Shown here one piece after another: positions 50,965 to 60,622 of a stretch of DNA of 64,000 nucleotides (position 1 is the stretch's first letter; each line of letters starts with the position of its first letter). A program made the position numbers and the translations under genes. This DNA comes from Martinezella multihospitum (lineage in GTDB: Bacteria > Pseudomonadota > Alphaproteobacteria > Rhizobiales > Rhizobiaceae), in contig NZ_FMAG01000004.1 in NCBI RefSeq assembly GCF_900094585.1, positions 620,001 to 684,000 on the forward strand, given 5' to 3'. The notes beneath the pieces are model-generated. The model searched no databases. It was not told the DNA's origin and was given only the letters and a program-made list of their open reading frames with translations.

Positions 50965-52641
50965 CTATTCTGCAGCGACCGCGCCGGCACCCTTATAGTC
51001 GTAAACGGTCTTCGCGGCCCGCGGACTAATCAGGCCCTCGGCAAGATCCTGCTCGATGAATGAGGCGGAACGTTCGCTCGCGCGACCCCAACCACCTCCT
51101 CCGGGTGTTTCGACCTCGAGCCGTTCTCCCGTCTTGAGAACGACCTTGCCCTTCGGGAACTGTGGCTGTCCATTCTTCATGACCTTACCTGCCATGCCGT
51201 TTTGGCCTTCGACCACGCCGAAGCATGGATGACGGACGCGTTCGGATGCGAGATAGATGTTCATCGGCGACTTGCCGAGGTTACGAAGAACAACGCGCTG
51301 GCCCAAACCGCCGCGATACTTGCCGGCACCGCCGGAGTCAGCGATCAATTCTTTGCATTCCGTCAGCGCGGGAACGGCGATCTCGAACATTTCGATCGCG
51401 GTGACCTTGCAGTTGGACGGGAAGCTCAGCGTATCCAGGCCGTCAAACTCGGCACGAGCGCCCTGCCCGCCATGAAAATTCTGAACCGAACCGTATTGCG
51501 TGCCGTCATCGCGACGGCCGACGCAGTTTGCAGCCCAGATCGGCGCACCGCCGCTGTCGCCCATGACCTTGTCAGGGACCACCCCTTCGAGGGCCTTGAA
51601 GATCAGCGAGGGAATGGCATGGCCGATGAGATTGCGCGAATTGCCGGCCGTCCACTGTTCGGGGTTCAGGATCGATCCCAGCGGCGCATCGTCGCTGATT
51701 GGCGTAATGCAGCCTTCATTGTTCGGCGTATCCGGATCGAGAAGGCATTTCAGCGCATAGACCGAATGGGCGTAACGATAGTTCGTGCGGCAGTTGATCG
51801 AATGCAGCACCTGCGGCGAGGTGCCGGCGTAGTCGACATGGATGGAATCATCGCTCACGACCACGGTCGCCTTGAGCTTGATGTCGATGTCATAGCCGTC
51901 GAGCAGCATTTCTGCCGAGTATTTGCCATTTGGCCACTGGCGGATCGCCTTGCGGGTTTGCGCTTCGGAGCGTGTGTGGATCGCGTCTGCCAGACCATCG
52001 ACATCGTCGAGACCGTATTCATCCAGGAACTTGACAAGTTCTCGTCCCATGACGTTGTTCGCGGCGATCATGGATTCGAGATCGCCACGCACTTCGGTCG
52101 GCAGGCGAACGGACGCCTCGATGATGTCGAATACGTCCTTGTTTGGGACGCCCGCCTTGAGCAGCTTCACGATCGGGAAGCGTATGCCTTCCTCGAAGAT
52201 ATCGCTGGCTTCGGAGTGAAGCGGCGCGCCGCCGATGTCAGGGAGATGCGCAATGGATCCGGCATAGGCGACAACCTTGCCGTTCTTGAAGATCGGCGTG
52301 ATCATGGTGACATCCGGAAGGTGCCCTGTTCCGATCTCGGGATCGTTGGTCGCAAGCACGTCGCCTTCCTCCAGCGCGTCGACCGGAAATTTCGGCAAAA
52401 AGAACTTCTGGGCTGCGGCCGGCAGCGACGTAATGAAGACCGGGATCGACCAGGTACACTGGGCGAGCGCTCGGCCCTTGCTGTCGAGGAGAACGGTTAC
52501 ATAGTCATGGTTTTCGCGCACGATCGGCGAGAATGCCGTCTTGCCGAGCACGTTGTCGGCCTGATCGGCGATGAAGATCAGGCGGTTCCACATGACCTGA
52601 AGGTTGATCGGATCGTTGAAATCGGTGACGGGCTTCGACAT
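50965..52641 (-). CDS. hyuB: Hydantoinase/oxoprolinase subunit B (HyuB)
   Basis: This 558-residue protein belongs to the HyuB (hydantoinase_B) family, the second subunit of ATP-dependent amide-ring hydrolases and related carboxylases. Family features are RLIFIADQADNVLGKTAFSPIVREN near the start, DVLATNDPEIGTGHLPDVTMITP, AHLPDIGGAPLHSEASDIFEEGI, GDSGGAPIWAANCVG and the C-terminal glycine stretch ETPGGGGWGRA. It acts with HyuA, whose gene precedes it by 11 bases. Members act on N-methylhydantoin, 5-oxoproline, acetone or acetophenone, so the family alone does not set the substrate. Confidence 0.88.
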   Translation of the reverse strand: MSKPVTDFNDPINLQVMWNRLIFIADQADNVLGKTAFSPIVRENHDYVTVLLDSKGRALAQCTWSIPVFITSLPAAAQKFFLPKFPVDALEEGDVLATNDPEIGTGHLPDVTMITPIFKNGKVVAYAGSIAHLPDIGGAPLHSEASDIFEEGIRFPIVKLLKAGVPNKDVFDIIEASVRLPTEVRGDLESMIAANNVMGRELVKFLDEYGLDDVDGLADAIHTRSEAQTRKAIRQWPNGKYSAEMLLDGYDIDIKLKATVVVSDDSIHVDYAGTSPQVLHSINCRTNYRYAHSVYALKCLLDPDTPNNEGCITPISDDAPLGSILNPEQWTAGNSRNLIGHAIPSLIFKALEGVVPDKVMGDSGGAPIWAANCVGRRDDGTQYGSVQNFHGGQGARAEFDGLDTLSFPSNCKVTAIEMFEIAVPALTECKELIADSGGAGKYRGGLGQRVVLRNLGKSPMNIYLASERVRHPCFGVVEGQNGMAGKVMKNGQPQFPKGKVVLKTGERLEVETPGGGGWGRASERSASFIEQDLAEGLISPRAAKTVYDYKGAGAVAAE

Positions 52642-52652
52642 CGGATGTTCCC

Positions 52653-54716
52653 TTAGAGAATATTGATCACGAGATTGCCGCTGGCATCGACATGGAAGCT
52701 GCCGCTCGGCCCGACGACAGCAGTCGATTCACGCTGTTCGACAATGGCGGGTCCCCTGATCTCGTGGTTCACCGGAAGTTTGTAATGGTCGTAGACCGAG
52801 GTGTCCGCATAGGCGCCCCGCTCCTGGAAATAGACCTGGCGGCTACCCTTCCTGGCCTCTTCCGCCTGCGTCTCGTGAGGACGAGTGACCTGGTCCTTCT
52901 CGCCACTTGCGCGCAGGCGCCAAGTGATGACCTCGACGGCTGCGGCGACGGTCCGGCCAAAGAGCTCACGGTATAGCTTGAAGAAGTTGTCAGTGAGCTG
53001 CTTGAGAAATTCCTCCTTGGGAAGATTGCGATCCGGCAGCACAACGGTGATCTCGTGCCCCTGGCCGACATGCCGCATGTCGACGGTGAAGCGATTGGCG
53101 ATCGTCTCCTTCGCCACTCCCGCGGCCGACACGACTTCCGCCCCCTGTACCGCCAGCTCGTCAAGGATACGGTTCATTTCACCGATATCCCAGGCGTTGA
53201 CGGGCATCGGATGGCTCATCGAGAGATCGACCGCAACCGGCGCGATCAACAGACCGATAGCCGAGCTCACACCCGCACCGGTCGGGCAGATGATCCGCTT
53301 GATCCCAAGCTTGCGGGCGATGCCATAGGCGTGGACCGGGCCTGCGCCGCCGAAGGCAACCATCGGAAGGGATCGCGGGTCGACGCCAAGGTCCGTCGCA
53401 TGCATGGCAGCCGCCTTGCTCATGGACTCGTTGACGAGATCATGAATGCCCCAGGCACAACGCTCCACCGAGACTTCGAGCGAGCTGGCGAGTTTTTCCA
53501 TCGCCCCGCAAGCGGCATCTTTCGAAACCTTGAAGGAGCCGCCAACGAAGGATTCCGTCCCCATGTAGCCGAGCAGGATGTCGGCGTCCGTGACCGTCGG
53601 CTGGCTGCCGCCACGTTGATAGGCGGCAGGGCCTGGCATGGCGCCCGCCGAATGCGGACCGACATCGAGGAGGCCGAGCGGATTCTTGGCGGCGATCGAA
53701 CCACCGCCCGCGCCGATCTCGATCATCTGGATCGACTGGATCTTCAGCGGAAAGCCGGAACCCTTGCGAAAGCGCTGATAATGGGCGACCTCGAGATCCG
53801 TGCCAACATTGGGCTCGCCATTCGGGATGAGGCAGAGTTTTGCCGTCGTTCCGCCCATGTCAAAGGACAGGACGCTCGTTTCGCCGGCAACCCGGCCGAA
53901 CTCGGCAGCAGCAACGGCACCGGCCGCAGGTCCGGATTCGATCAGGCGGACCGGAAGCTCGGCGGCCCGGCGGCTCGGCACGAGACCGCCTGAAGACGTC
54001 ATCCACAGAACCTGGCGATCGATGCCTTTCCCGGCGAACTCCCGCTCGAGATGCGCGACGTGACCCGCCATTTGCGGACGGGTATATGCGTTGACAACGG
54101 TGGTCGAGGCGCGATCGAACTCACGCATTTCCGGGCAGACCTCGGACGAGATCGAGACGAAGATATCCGGGTTCTCTTCACGAAGGAGGGCTGCCACGCG
54201 TTTTTCATGCTGCGGATACTTGTAGGCATGAAGCAGGCACACCGCCACTGAACGAACACCCTTCTCGCGCAGGCGGCCGGCAATCTCGCGCACGCTGTCT
54301 TCGCTGAGCTCGGTCATCACTTCGCCGTCGGCCGCGATGCGCTCCTCGGCACCGAAGCTATTGGCACGGGTTACGAGGGGATCCGGATATTTGATGTTGA
54401 GATCATAGAGATCGTAGCGGCCTTCGTTGCGGATGCGCAGCATGTCCTGGAAGCCGTTCGTAGTAACGAAGCCCGTTTCGGCGCCTTTGCGTTCGAGGAC
54501 GGCATTGGTGACGACCGTTGTGGCGCCGAGGATCTGCAAGTTCTCGATGGCGATCGAGCCGGAGAACGTTTCAAGAAGCTCGGATACACCCTGCACAACG
54601 GCTTCCGCCGGGTTTTTCGGCGTGCTCAGCACCTTGTGGAGATGCAACTCGCCACGATCGTCAAGGAGCGCGAAATCCGTGAATGTGCCGCCAGTGTCGA
54701 AAGCCAGTTTTGCCAT
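52653..54716 (-). CDS. hyuA: Hydantoinase/oxoprolinase subunit A (HyuA)
   Basis: This 687-residue subunit has the actin-type ATPase fold of HyuA. The phosphate-1 motif FDTGGTFTDFALLD is in the first 20 residues, GATTVVTNAVLERKG and TNGFQDMLRIRNEGRYDLYDLN follow, and LSFDMGGTTAKLCLI begins the second phosphate motif. FGGAGPVHAYGIARKLGI closes the core. ATP hydrolysis drives opening of a cyclic amide with HyuB. Its promoter region carries the same long control element as the livK gene. It stands first in the hyuA-hyuB-SDR-aldolase block. Confidence 0.88.
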   Translation of the reverse strand: MAKLAFDTGGTFTDFALLDDRGELHLHKVLSTPKNPAEAVVQGVSELLETFSGSIAIENLQILGATTVVTNAVLERKGAETGFVTTNGFQDMLRIRNEGRYDLYDLNIKYPDPLVTRANSFGAEERIAADGEVMTELSEDSVREIAGRLREKGVRSVAVCLLHAYKYPQHEKRVAALLREENPDIFVSISSEVCPEMREFDRASTTVVNAYTRPQMAGHVAHLEREFAGKGIDRQVLWMTSSGGLVPSRRAAELPVRLIESGPAAGAVAAAEFGRVAGETSVLSFDMGGTTAKLCLIPNGEPNVGTDLEVAHYQRFRKGSGFPLKIQSIQMIEIGAGGGSIAAKNPLGLLDVGPHSAGAMPGPAAYQRGGSQPTVTDADILLGYMGTESFVGGSFKVSKDAACGAMEKLASSLEVSVERCAWGIHDLVNESMSKAAAMHATDLGVDPRSLPMVAFGGAGPVHAYGIARKLGIKRIICPTGAGVSSAIGLLIAPVAVDLSMSHPMPVNAWDIGEMNRILDELAVQGAEVVSAAGVAKETIANRFTVDMRHVGQGHEITVVLPDRNLPKEEFLKQLTDNFFKLYRELFGRTVAAAVEVITWRLRASGEKDQVTRPHETQAEEARKGSRQVYFQERGAYADTSVYDHYKLPVNHEIRGPAIVEQRESTAVVGPSGSFHVDASGNLVINIL

Positions 54717-54817
54717 GTTTCCCTCGAAGCAGAAGCTTGGCGCGGGCCGCGCCTATGACCGCGGGTCCGAAGGTCGAACCCCTTATCTGCCACAAGGTTA
54801 GGTGAGTTCGGCGCCGA

Positions 54818-54864
54818 TTGGCCAACACTACTACTGTCTGCCGCCATAGGGTTTGCTTATGGCG
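54818..54864 (-). promoter_or_regulatory. Control element before hyuA (copy 1)
   Basis: TTGGCCAA (54818-54825) and the inverted repeat CGCCATA-N9-TATGGCG (54842-54864) stand 25 bases apart, start to start (GCCATA at 54843). The same arrangement, with most intervening bases kept, recurs before livK at 61938-61983. The 7-bp arms with a nine-base gap fit a LysR-type box of the T-N11-A kind. The element is about 100 bases upstream of hyuA, and the LysR gene at 54931-55869 is the nearest regulator. Confidence 0.7.
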
Positions 54865-54895
54865 ATGGCGGCGCTGCTGCATGGCGCCGCCATCG
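54863..54895 (-). terminator. Hairpin between the LysR gene and hyuA
   Basis: CGATGGCGGCGC (54863-54874) pairs perfectly over 12 bp with 54884-54895 around a nine-base loop. It lies just after the LysR stop in the leftward direction and touches the right arm of the control element. Without a T-tract it may still end or slow the LysR transcript before the hyuA promoter. Confidence 0.6.
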
Positions 54896-54930
54896 AGCAA
54901 ACAATGTTCTGCGACGTTTTGCAGCGTGCG

Positions 54931-55869
54931 TTATACCGGACGAATCCCCGGATGATGCGTCGCCGTCATGTGCGCAACGATCTCGAGAAGCACCGCCCTT
55001 GCGGCCAGTGCAGGCTCGGACAACGGCAGATGGTCGGATACGCAGAGCGAAACGGTGGCGTCGATGACCGGCCTGGTCAGCGCGCGCACCTGTGCGCCTG
55101 CGAATGAGGAGGTCGCAGTCACCACCGAGGCCGGCAAAATAGTCGAACCGAGGCCGTCGAGGACGGCGGCGCTCAGGGCGGGGACGGATTCGATTTCCGA
55201 GAGAACTGCCGGTGCGGCGCGGGCACGCGCCAGCGCATCGTCAATCAAACGCCGCAACAAATGGTTCTTGCTCGGGAGCAGCAGCGGCATCTGTGCAAGC
55301 GCTCCCACGGCCAAGGCTTCGCCGGCCGCGCCAGGCAGGTTCTCGCCTGGCGGGGAAACGAGGAACATCTCCTCCTTGAAGAGCGGCTGAAGCGTCGTGC
55401 CCTTAATCGGATCGGACGCATAGATGAGCGCCATGTCCATCTTGCCGGTCATGATCAATTCGCTGAGGATCTGCCCGAAACTGTCATTGATGTGCACGAC
55501 GATCTGAGGATGCCGGACCCTCATTTCACGCAATAGCGGAAGCGAGAGCGAACTCGATGTCGAATATGTCGCAAGACCGATCGAAACGCGCCCGGCAACG
55601 GACGCTGCCGCCTGATTGATGTCGATCTGCGCCTGGTCGATCTGTTTCAGCATCAGCTGGGCGTGCCGATAGAGAATAAGCCCGGCCTCCGTCGGCGTGA
55701 TCCCGACATTGCTGCGGATCAGGAGCTTGTGCTTGAAATGCGCTTCCAGCGAGGCGATCTGCTGCGACAAGGCAGGCTGCGCCGTCCTCAGGATTGCAGC
55801 CGCACGAGACACGCTGCCGGTGTCGACGATCTTTACAAAGCTTCGCAGCTTGCGGAAATCTACGCTCAT
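54931..55869 (-). CDS. LysR family regulator of the liv/hyu genes
   Basis: The ATG ending at 55869 gives 312 residues. The winged helix (RKLRSFVKIVDTGSVSRAAAILRTAQPALSQQIASLE) fills the first 60 residues. The effector domain has VSIGLATYSTSSSLSLPLLREMR near its start and EIESVPALSAAVLDGLGSTILP later. It lies inside the run of genes it probably controls, between the aminotransferase gene and hyuA. The duplicated control element before hyuA and livK is the best candidate for its binding site. Confidence 0.88.
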   Translation of the reverse strand: MSVDFRKLRSFVKIVDTGSVSRAAAILRTAQPALSQQIASLEAHFKHKLLIRSNVGITPTEAGLILYRHAQLMLKQIDQAQIDINQAAASVAGRVSIGLATYSTSSSLSLPLLREMRVRHPQIVVHINDSFGQILSELIMTGKMDMALIYASDPIKGTTLQPLFKEEMFLVSPPGENLPGAAGEALAVGALAQMPLLLPSKNHLLRRLIDDALARARAAPAVLSEIESVPALSAAVLDGLGSTILPASVVTATSSFAGAQVRALTRPVIDATVSLCVSDHLPLSEPALAARAVLLEIVAHMTATHHPGIRPV

Positions 55870-55948
55870 GGTTCCACGCTCTTTTTCGTGGACCCTAGTC
55901 TCTCGGGAAGGACACATGCAAGCCCCCTTCCCGACATTGGGGCGCTGC

Positions 55949-57157
55949 TCAGCGCAACGCCGCGACGGCGCGCTCGATGCGGTCGCAGGCTTCCTGGATC
56001 ACCTCCATTGAGGTGGCGATCGAAAGGCGAAAATAGGGTGATAGCCCGTAGGCCGCTCCCTGCAGTGCAGCAACCCCGACACCGTCGAGGAGGTAGAGGA
56101 CAAAGTCCAGGTCCGTTTCGATCACCTTGCCTTCCGGCGTCTTCCTCCCGATCACACCCGCGCAGTTCGGGAAGAGATAGAAGGCACCGTCCGGCACCTG
56201 GCAGGATAGTCCGTCGATGGCATTGAGGCGGCCACAGGCATAGTCGCGGCGTTCCCTGTAGACCCTTACGCTATCGCGGACGAAGGATTGATCGGCCGAA
56301 AGGGCATAGGCGGCTGCGGCCTGGCTGACCGAAGACGGGCACGAAGAGATTTGCGATTGCAGCTTGTTGATCGCGGCAACCAACGGTGCGGGGCCGGCGG
56401 CGTAGCCGATACGCCAGCCGGTCATCGCGTAGGATTTGGACACGCCGTTCGTCAGCAGGACCCGGTCCTTCAGCGCCGGAACCGCCGCGACCAGCGTTGT
56501 CATCGGCTCGTCGCGAAACCAGACCTGGTCGTAGATATCGTCTGACAGGACGAAAACATGCGGATGACGCAGCAAAACGTCCCCAAGGGCCTCTAATTCC
56601 CTGCGGCTATACGCAGCGCCCGTCGGATTTGACGGCGCATTCAGCACGAGCCACATGGTTCGTGGCGTGATCGCCGCCTCGAGGGCCTCCGGTGTCAACT
56701 TGAACCCCTGCTCCTGCGGGCATTCGACGATGATAGGCTTGCCCTCATTGGCGATCACCATGTCCGGATAGGATACCCAATAGGGCGCGGGGATGATGAC
56801 CTCGGCATCGTTCTCGACGCTTGCCATCAGAGCCAGGAACAGGATCTGCTTGGCTCCACCTCCGACGCAGATCTCATTATCGGCATATTGCAGCGAGAGC
56901 CGGCGCTCGAAGTCGCCGATGATCGCCTTGCGCAGGGCAGGCGTACCGTTCACCGCCGTATATTTGGTTTCGCCCCGATCAATCGCCGCATGTGCCGCCG
57001 CCTTGACGCTCTCCGGCGTGTCAAAGTCCGGCTCGCCGACGGTCATGTCGACAATGTCCTTGCCGGCCGCCTTCAGTTCGCGGGCACGTGCCGCCGCTGC
57101 CGTGCTGGGCGAAATCTTGATGCGCGCCACGCGTGACGCGGCCACGAAATTGCTCAT
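55949..57157 (-). CDS. Class I aminotransferase (aspartate type)
   Basis: This 402-residue fold-type I PLP enzyme has SPSTAAAARARELKAAGKDIVDMTVGEPDFDTP near the start split around residue 40. The substrate-pocket region TKYTAVNGTPALRKAI, NAPSNPTGAAYSRRE, VLSDDIYDQVWF and the Schiff-base lysine in TNGVSKSYAMTGWRIGY follow. It resembles alphaproteobacterial aspartate/prephenate aminotransferases. Because it follows livF after 40 bases and precedes the LysR gene, it probably transaminates an amino acid released by the hyu enzymes. A housekeeping copy would normally sit elsewhere. Confidence 0.88.
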   Translation of the reverse strand: MSNFVAASRVARIKISPSTAAAARARELKAAGKDIVDMTVGEPDFDTPESVKAAAHAAIDRGETKYTAVNGTPALRKAIIGDFERRLSLQYADNEICVGGGAKQILFLALMASVENDAEVIIPAPYWVSYPDMVIANEGKPIIVECPQEQGFKLTPEALEAAITPRTMWLVLNAPSNPTGAAYSRRELEALGDVLLRHPHVFVLSDDIYDQVWFRDEPMTTLVAAVPALKDRVLLTNGVSKSYAMTGWRIGYAAGPAPLVAAINKLQSQISSCPSSVSQAAAAYALSADQSFVRDSVRVYRERRDYACGRLNAIDGLSCQVPDGAFYLFPNCAGVIGRKTPEGKVIETDLDFVLYLLDGVGVAALQGAAYGLSPYFRLSIATSMEVIQEACDRIERAVAALR

Positions 57158-57197
57158 GATGTTTCCTCGGTGATATCGTCCATTTGGACGGTTGTGT

Positions 57198-57941
57198 TCA
57201 GTGTGCTGCCTCGGTTTCGCCGCGCATCTTCCCGGTCAGGAACAACTCGCCCAGCTCGTCGTGGGTGATCTGCTTGGGAAGTCCGTCCCAGATCACCTTG
57301 CCCAAGCGCAGGATGATCGCGCGCTCCGCGACCTCCATGGCCTTCTTGGTGTTCTGCTCGACAAGGAGAATGGTCATTCCAGCCGCATGAAGCCGCAGCA
57401 GCTCATCGAACACGACGCCGATCGCAGCCGGCGACAACCCGACGGATGGCTCATCGACGAGAAGCACTTTGGGACGCTGAAGCACCGCCATTGCGACTTC
57501 CAGAAGCTGCTGTTCGCCGCCGGACATGTTTCCGGCAAGGGTGTTGCGCCGCGTCTTCAAGATCGGGAAGAGATCATAGACATAGTCCCTGTCGGACTTC
57601 ACCTTGGCGTCGCGCAGCGTATAGGCGGCCATTTGCAGGTTTTCGTCGATCGTCATGAGCGGAAAGTTGCAGCGCCCCTGTGGAACGAAGGAGATACCCT
57701 CTCCCAGGATCGCTCGCGATCTATATCCGGCAATGTCCTTTTCCCGCCACGATATGCTGCCGCCCTTGATGGTCGTCATGCCGTAGAGCGTCTTCAAAAG
57801 CGTCGACTTGCCTGCGCCATTCGGACCCATGAGCGCCACGAATTGACCTGATGGCACGTCCAGATCGACGCCGTTGAGAATGTCCAGATTGCCGTAGCCG
57901 GCTCGAAGACCTTGGATTGAAAGGTTGGAGTTAGCCGCCAA
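57198..57941 (-). CDS. livF: LIV-type ABC importer ATPase LivF
   Basis: This 247-residue ATPase has Walker A GPNGAGKST, the LivF-type Q-loop FVPQGRCNFPLMTIDENL, the signature MSGGEQQLLEVA, Walker B LLVDEPSVGLSPA and the switch in LLVEQNTKKAM. It pairs with LivG. The gene overlaps livG by 11 bases and is followed after 40 bases by the aminotransferase gene. LIV-type importers carry amino acids but also amides, urea and aromatic acids. Confidence 0.9.
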   Translation of the reverse strand: MAANSNLSIQGLRAGYGNLDILNGVDLDVPSGQFVALMGPNGAGKSTLLKTLYGMTTIKGGSISWREKDIAGYRSRAILGEGISFVPQGRCNFPLMTIDENLQMAAYTLRDAKVKSDRDYVYDLFPILKTRRNTLAGNMSGGEQQLLEVAMAVLQRPKVLLVDEPSVGLSPAAIGVVFDELLRLHAAGMTILLVEQNTKKAMEVAERAIILRLGKVIWDGLPKQITHDELGELFLTGKMRGETEAAH

Positions 57942-58704
57942 GGTAAGCCTCCCTCACACGCTGGTCCTGAATGATGTCATGCGGCAGCCCCTCGACGAGT
58001 TTCATGCCCTGGTCGAGGACGATGACCCGCTGGCAGATGCTGGTGACGACGTCGATATTGTGTTCGATTACGAGGAAGCTGACGCCGAGGCTCTTGTTCG
58101 CATAAAGGATCGTCTCGACCACGCGCTCGATGATCTTCGGATTGATGCCCGCCATCGGCTCGTCGAGAAGAATGAGCTTGGGTTCGGGCATCAGCATCGA
58201 GGCGAACTGGATCAGCTTCTGCTGGCCGCCCGACAGGTTTCCCGCCGGCTGGTGCCGCACATCCCAGAGACCCGCCATCTTGATGAGATCGCGCGCACGC
58301 TCCCTCAATCCCGCCACGCGGTTACGGGATTTGGTTCCCAGGCCGAAAGTGGACCAGATCGACGGAAACGTGAACATCTGACCGGCAATGATCAGGTTCT
58401 CTTCCACGTCCAGGGACCGGAACGTCACGGTCTTCTGGAAGGAGCGCAGCATCCGCCCCTCACGGGCAATCCTGTTCAGCGACCAGCCGGTAATATCCTG
58501 ACCGTCGAGTGTGACGGTTCCGGAGTCGGGTTGGGCAAGACCGGTAGAGCAATCGAAGAAGGTCGACTTTCCCGATCCGTTAGGCCCGATGAGGCCGGCG
58601 ATCTCGCCGCGCTCGATATGCATGCTGACGTCGTTGACAGCCTTTACGGCGCCATAGGACTTGCTGAGGTTCTTGATCTGCAGGATAGGAAGATGGGACG
58701 TCAT
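57931..58704 (-). CDS. livG: LIV-type ABC importer ATPase LivG
   Basis: The ATG ending at 58704 overlaps the livM stop by four bases and gives 257 residues. It carries Walker A GPNGSGKST, the Q-loop RSFQKTVTFRSLDVEENL, the signature LSGGQQKLIQFA, Walker B LILLDEPMAGINPK and the switch in LVIEHNIDVV, followed by the usual GLPHDIIQDQRVREAYLGG tail of LivG proteins. It forms the ATPase heterodimer with LivF. Confidence 0.9.
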   Translation of the reverse strand: MTSHLPILQIKNLSKSYGAVKAVNDVSMHIERGEIAGLIGPNGSGKSTFFDCSTGLAQPDSGTVTLDGQDITGWSLNRIAREGRMLRSFQKTVTFRSLDVEENLIIAGQMFTFPSIWSTFGLGTKSRNRVAGLRERARDLIKMAGLWDVRHQPAGNLSGGQQKLIQFASMLMPEPKLILLDEPMAGINPKIIERVVETILYANKSLGVSFLVIEHNIDVVTSICQRVIVLDQGMKLVEGLPHDIIQDQRVREAYLGG

Positions 58705-59687
58705 TTCACACCTCCGATCACGTTCCAGAAGCGGTTGATCATCGGTGCAAAGCCCTTCTTGAACCAGAAGACAAGCACCAGCAGGCACAGACCGTAGACG
58801 ATCATTCTCAATTCAGGCGCTATGCGGAGTGCCTCCGTCAGGCCGACGAAGAGCAGGCTGCCGATAACCGTACCGGAGATCGTTCCGGCGCCACCGCCGA
58901 GCACGATGATGAGCACGGTCGTCGAATAATACATCTGGAAGGTCAAGGGGCTGACGACGGTCAGATAATGGGCATAGAGGCTACCGCCCGCGCCGGCGAA
59001 TGCCGCGCTGATCATGAAGACGATCAGCTTGTAGCGCCACGTTGGAATGCCGACCGATTCCGCAAGCGTTTCGTTTTCGCGGATTGCGACCATGTTTCTG
59101 CCCGCGGGAGACCGCACGATTGCCCAGACAAGCGCGGTCGCGAGCGCGGCGACCACCAGGGTCAGGTAGTAGAAGTTGGTCGTGCCGGACACCGTAAACG
59201 ACCACGGCCCAAGAGTGAAATGCGGTTTCGGGATGCTCGAAAGCCCCATGTCGCCCCGGGTCAACGAGATCCAGTTCTTTGCAATGGCCTGCCCGATGAT
59301 CACGAAGCCCAAAGTACACATCACGAAAGAGGTCGACCTCAATCGCAGGGCCGGAATGCCGAGCGGGAGAGCAAGCCCGCCCGCTATGACGGCGGCGGCA
59401 AGGATGTTCACATAGAAGGGAGTGCCGTAATAGACCGCGAGCAGGCCGGACGCGTAGGCACCGATGCCGAAGAAGGCAGCCTGGGCAAGCGACAATAGAC
59501 CCGTGTAGCCGACCAGCAGGTTCAGTCCGTGTGCAGGCAGCATGAAGATCAGCGCGATGATCAAGGCATGCGTAACATAACGGCTGCCGATGAAGGGGGC
59601 TGCCACAGCAACAATGATCAGCAGGACGGCGAGCGGAATTCGCAAATCGCGCCGTTTCGGCTGTGTGGTGGTTTCGGTGAGAGACAT
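58701..59687 (-). CDS. livM: LIV-type ABC importer permease LivM
   Basis: This 328-residue permease has about eight to ten helices, for example IPLAVLLIIVAVAAPFIG, ALIIALIFMLPAHGLNLLVGYTGLLSLAQAAFFGIGAYASG and ILAAAVIAGGLALPLGI. It carries the family segments GRNMVAIRENETLAESVGIPTWRYK and VLGGGAGTISGTVIGSLLF. It joins LivH as the second channel subunit and its stop overlaps the LivG start. Confidence 0.9.
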   Translation of the reverse strand: MSLTETTTQPKRRDLRIPLAVLLIIVAVAAPFIGSRYVTHALIIALIFMLPAHGLNLLVGYTGLLSLAQAAFFGIGAYASGLLAVYYGTPFYVNILAAAVIAGGLALPLGIPALRLRSTSFVMCTLGFVIIGQAIAKNWISLTRGDMGLSSIPKPHFTLGPWSFTVSGTTNFYYLTLVVAALATALVWAIVRSPAGRNMVAIRENETLAESVGIPTWRYKLIVFMISAAFAGAGGSLYAHYLTVVSPLTFQMYYSTTVLIIVLGGGAGTISGTVIGSLLFVGLTEALRIAPELRMIVYGLCLLVLVFWFKKGFAPMINRFWNVIGGVK

Positions 59688-59726
59688 GTCGTGTCCTCGA
59701 TGTTCGAGAATGGACCTGCGGTGCGC

Positions 59727-60599
59727 TTAGAAGCGCGCCTGCGTGGAGAAGAGGCCGTGGGGACGCCACATCAGCATCAGGATCAGGGTCGCAAAACCGA
59801 CCGTGTCGCGGAACTGCAGCCCGACATAGGTGGCAACCAGGCTCTCGGCGATCCCAAGGATCATCGCCGCAAAGAACGTGCCGCGAACGTTTCCGAGACC
59901 GCCCATGATGATGATGGGAAGTGTCTTGAAGGTGATGAGCTCACCCATGCCCCCGTAGACGCTGACGTTGACCGGTGCGGTCAGCACTCCCGAAAGAGCG
60001 GCGAGAGCAGCACCAAGGATGAACGTCCGCAGCACGACCTGCGAGACGTCAATGCCGACCACCTCGCAGCATTCGACGTTCTGCGAGACCGCCCGCATGG
60101 CCTTGCCCATGCGGCTGTAGGAAACCATCAGTTCCAGGCCGATGAAGACCAGGAGCGTCACGATCAGGATCAGGATTCGCTGCTCGGCGATACTGAAACC
60201 GAGGATCGACACCGGCTGGATATAGCCGCCCGAAAAGAATTTGTATCCGCCGCCGAAGACAAGGATGACCGTATTCTGCAGGACGAGAGCAATGCCGAGC
60301 GTGGCGAGCACCCCGGCCTCGGCCGGGGCACCGACCATGCGCCGCATGACGAAACGTCCGACGACATAGGCGATGACGATGGTCGACAGGACACCGACCA
60401 CGATCGACGCCTCGTACGACAGGCCGAGATAGTCGATTGCGAACCACGCACCGAATGTTCCCAGCATGTAGTACTCGCCGTGAGCGAAGTTGATTGCCCG
60501 CAGGACTCCGAAGATCATCGTCATGCCGACAGCGACGATCGCGTAGACGGAACCGGTCACGATGCCGTTGACGACCTGCTCGAGAATAGTCGAGAACAT
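59727..60599 (-). CDS. livH: LIV-type ABC importer permease LivH
   Basis: This 290-residue permease starts with VVNGIVTGSVYAIVAVGMTMIFGVLRAINFAHGEYYML split around residue 40. Typical LivH features follow, such as VGRFVMRRMVGAPAEAGVLATLGIAL, MRAVSQNVECCEVVGIDV and KTLPIIIMGGLGNVRGTFFAAMILGIAES. It lies 23 bases after the binding-protein gene and 39 before livM. Confidence 0.9.
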   Translation of the reverse strand: MFSTILEQVVNGIVTGSVYAIVAVGMTMIFGVLRAINFAHGEYYMLGTFGAWFAIDYLGLSYEASIVVGVLSTIVIAYVVGRFVMRRMVGAPAEAGVLATLGIALVLQNTVILVFGGGYKFFSGGYIQPVSILGFSIAEQRILILIVTLLVFIGLELMVSYSRMGKAMRAVSQNVECCEVVGIDVSQVVLRTFILGAALAALSGVLTAPVNVSVYGGMGELITFKTLPIIIMGGLGNVRGTFFAAMILGIAESLVATYVGLQFRDTVGFATLILMLMWRPHGLFSTQARF

Positions 60600-60622
60600 G
60601 GGTAGCGCTCCTCCCGGCCAGG

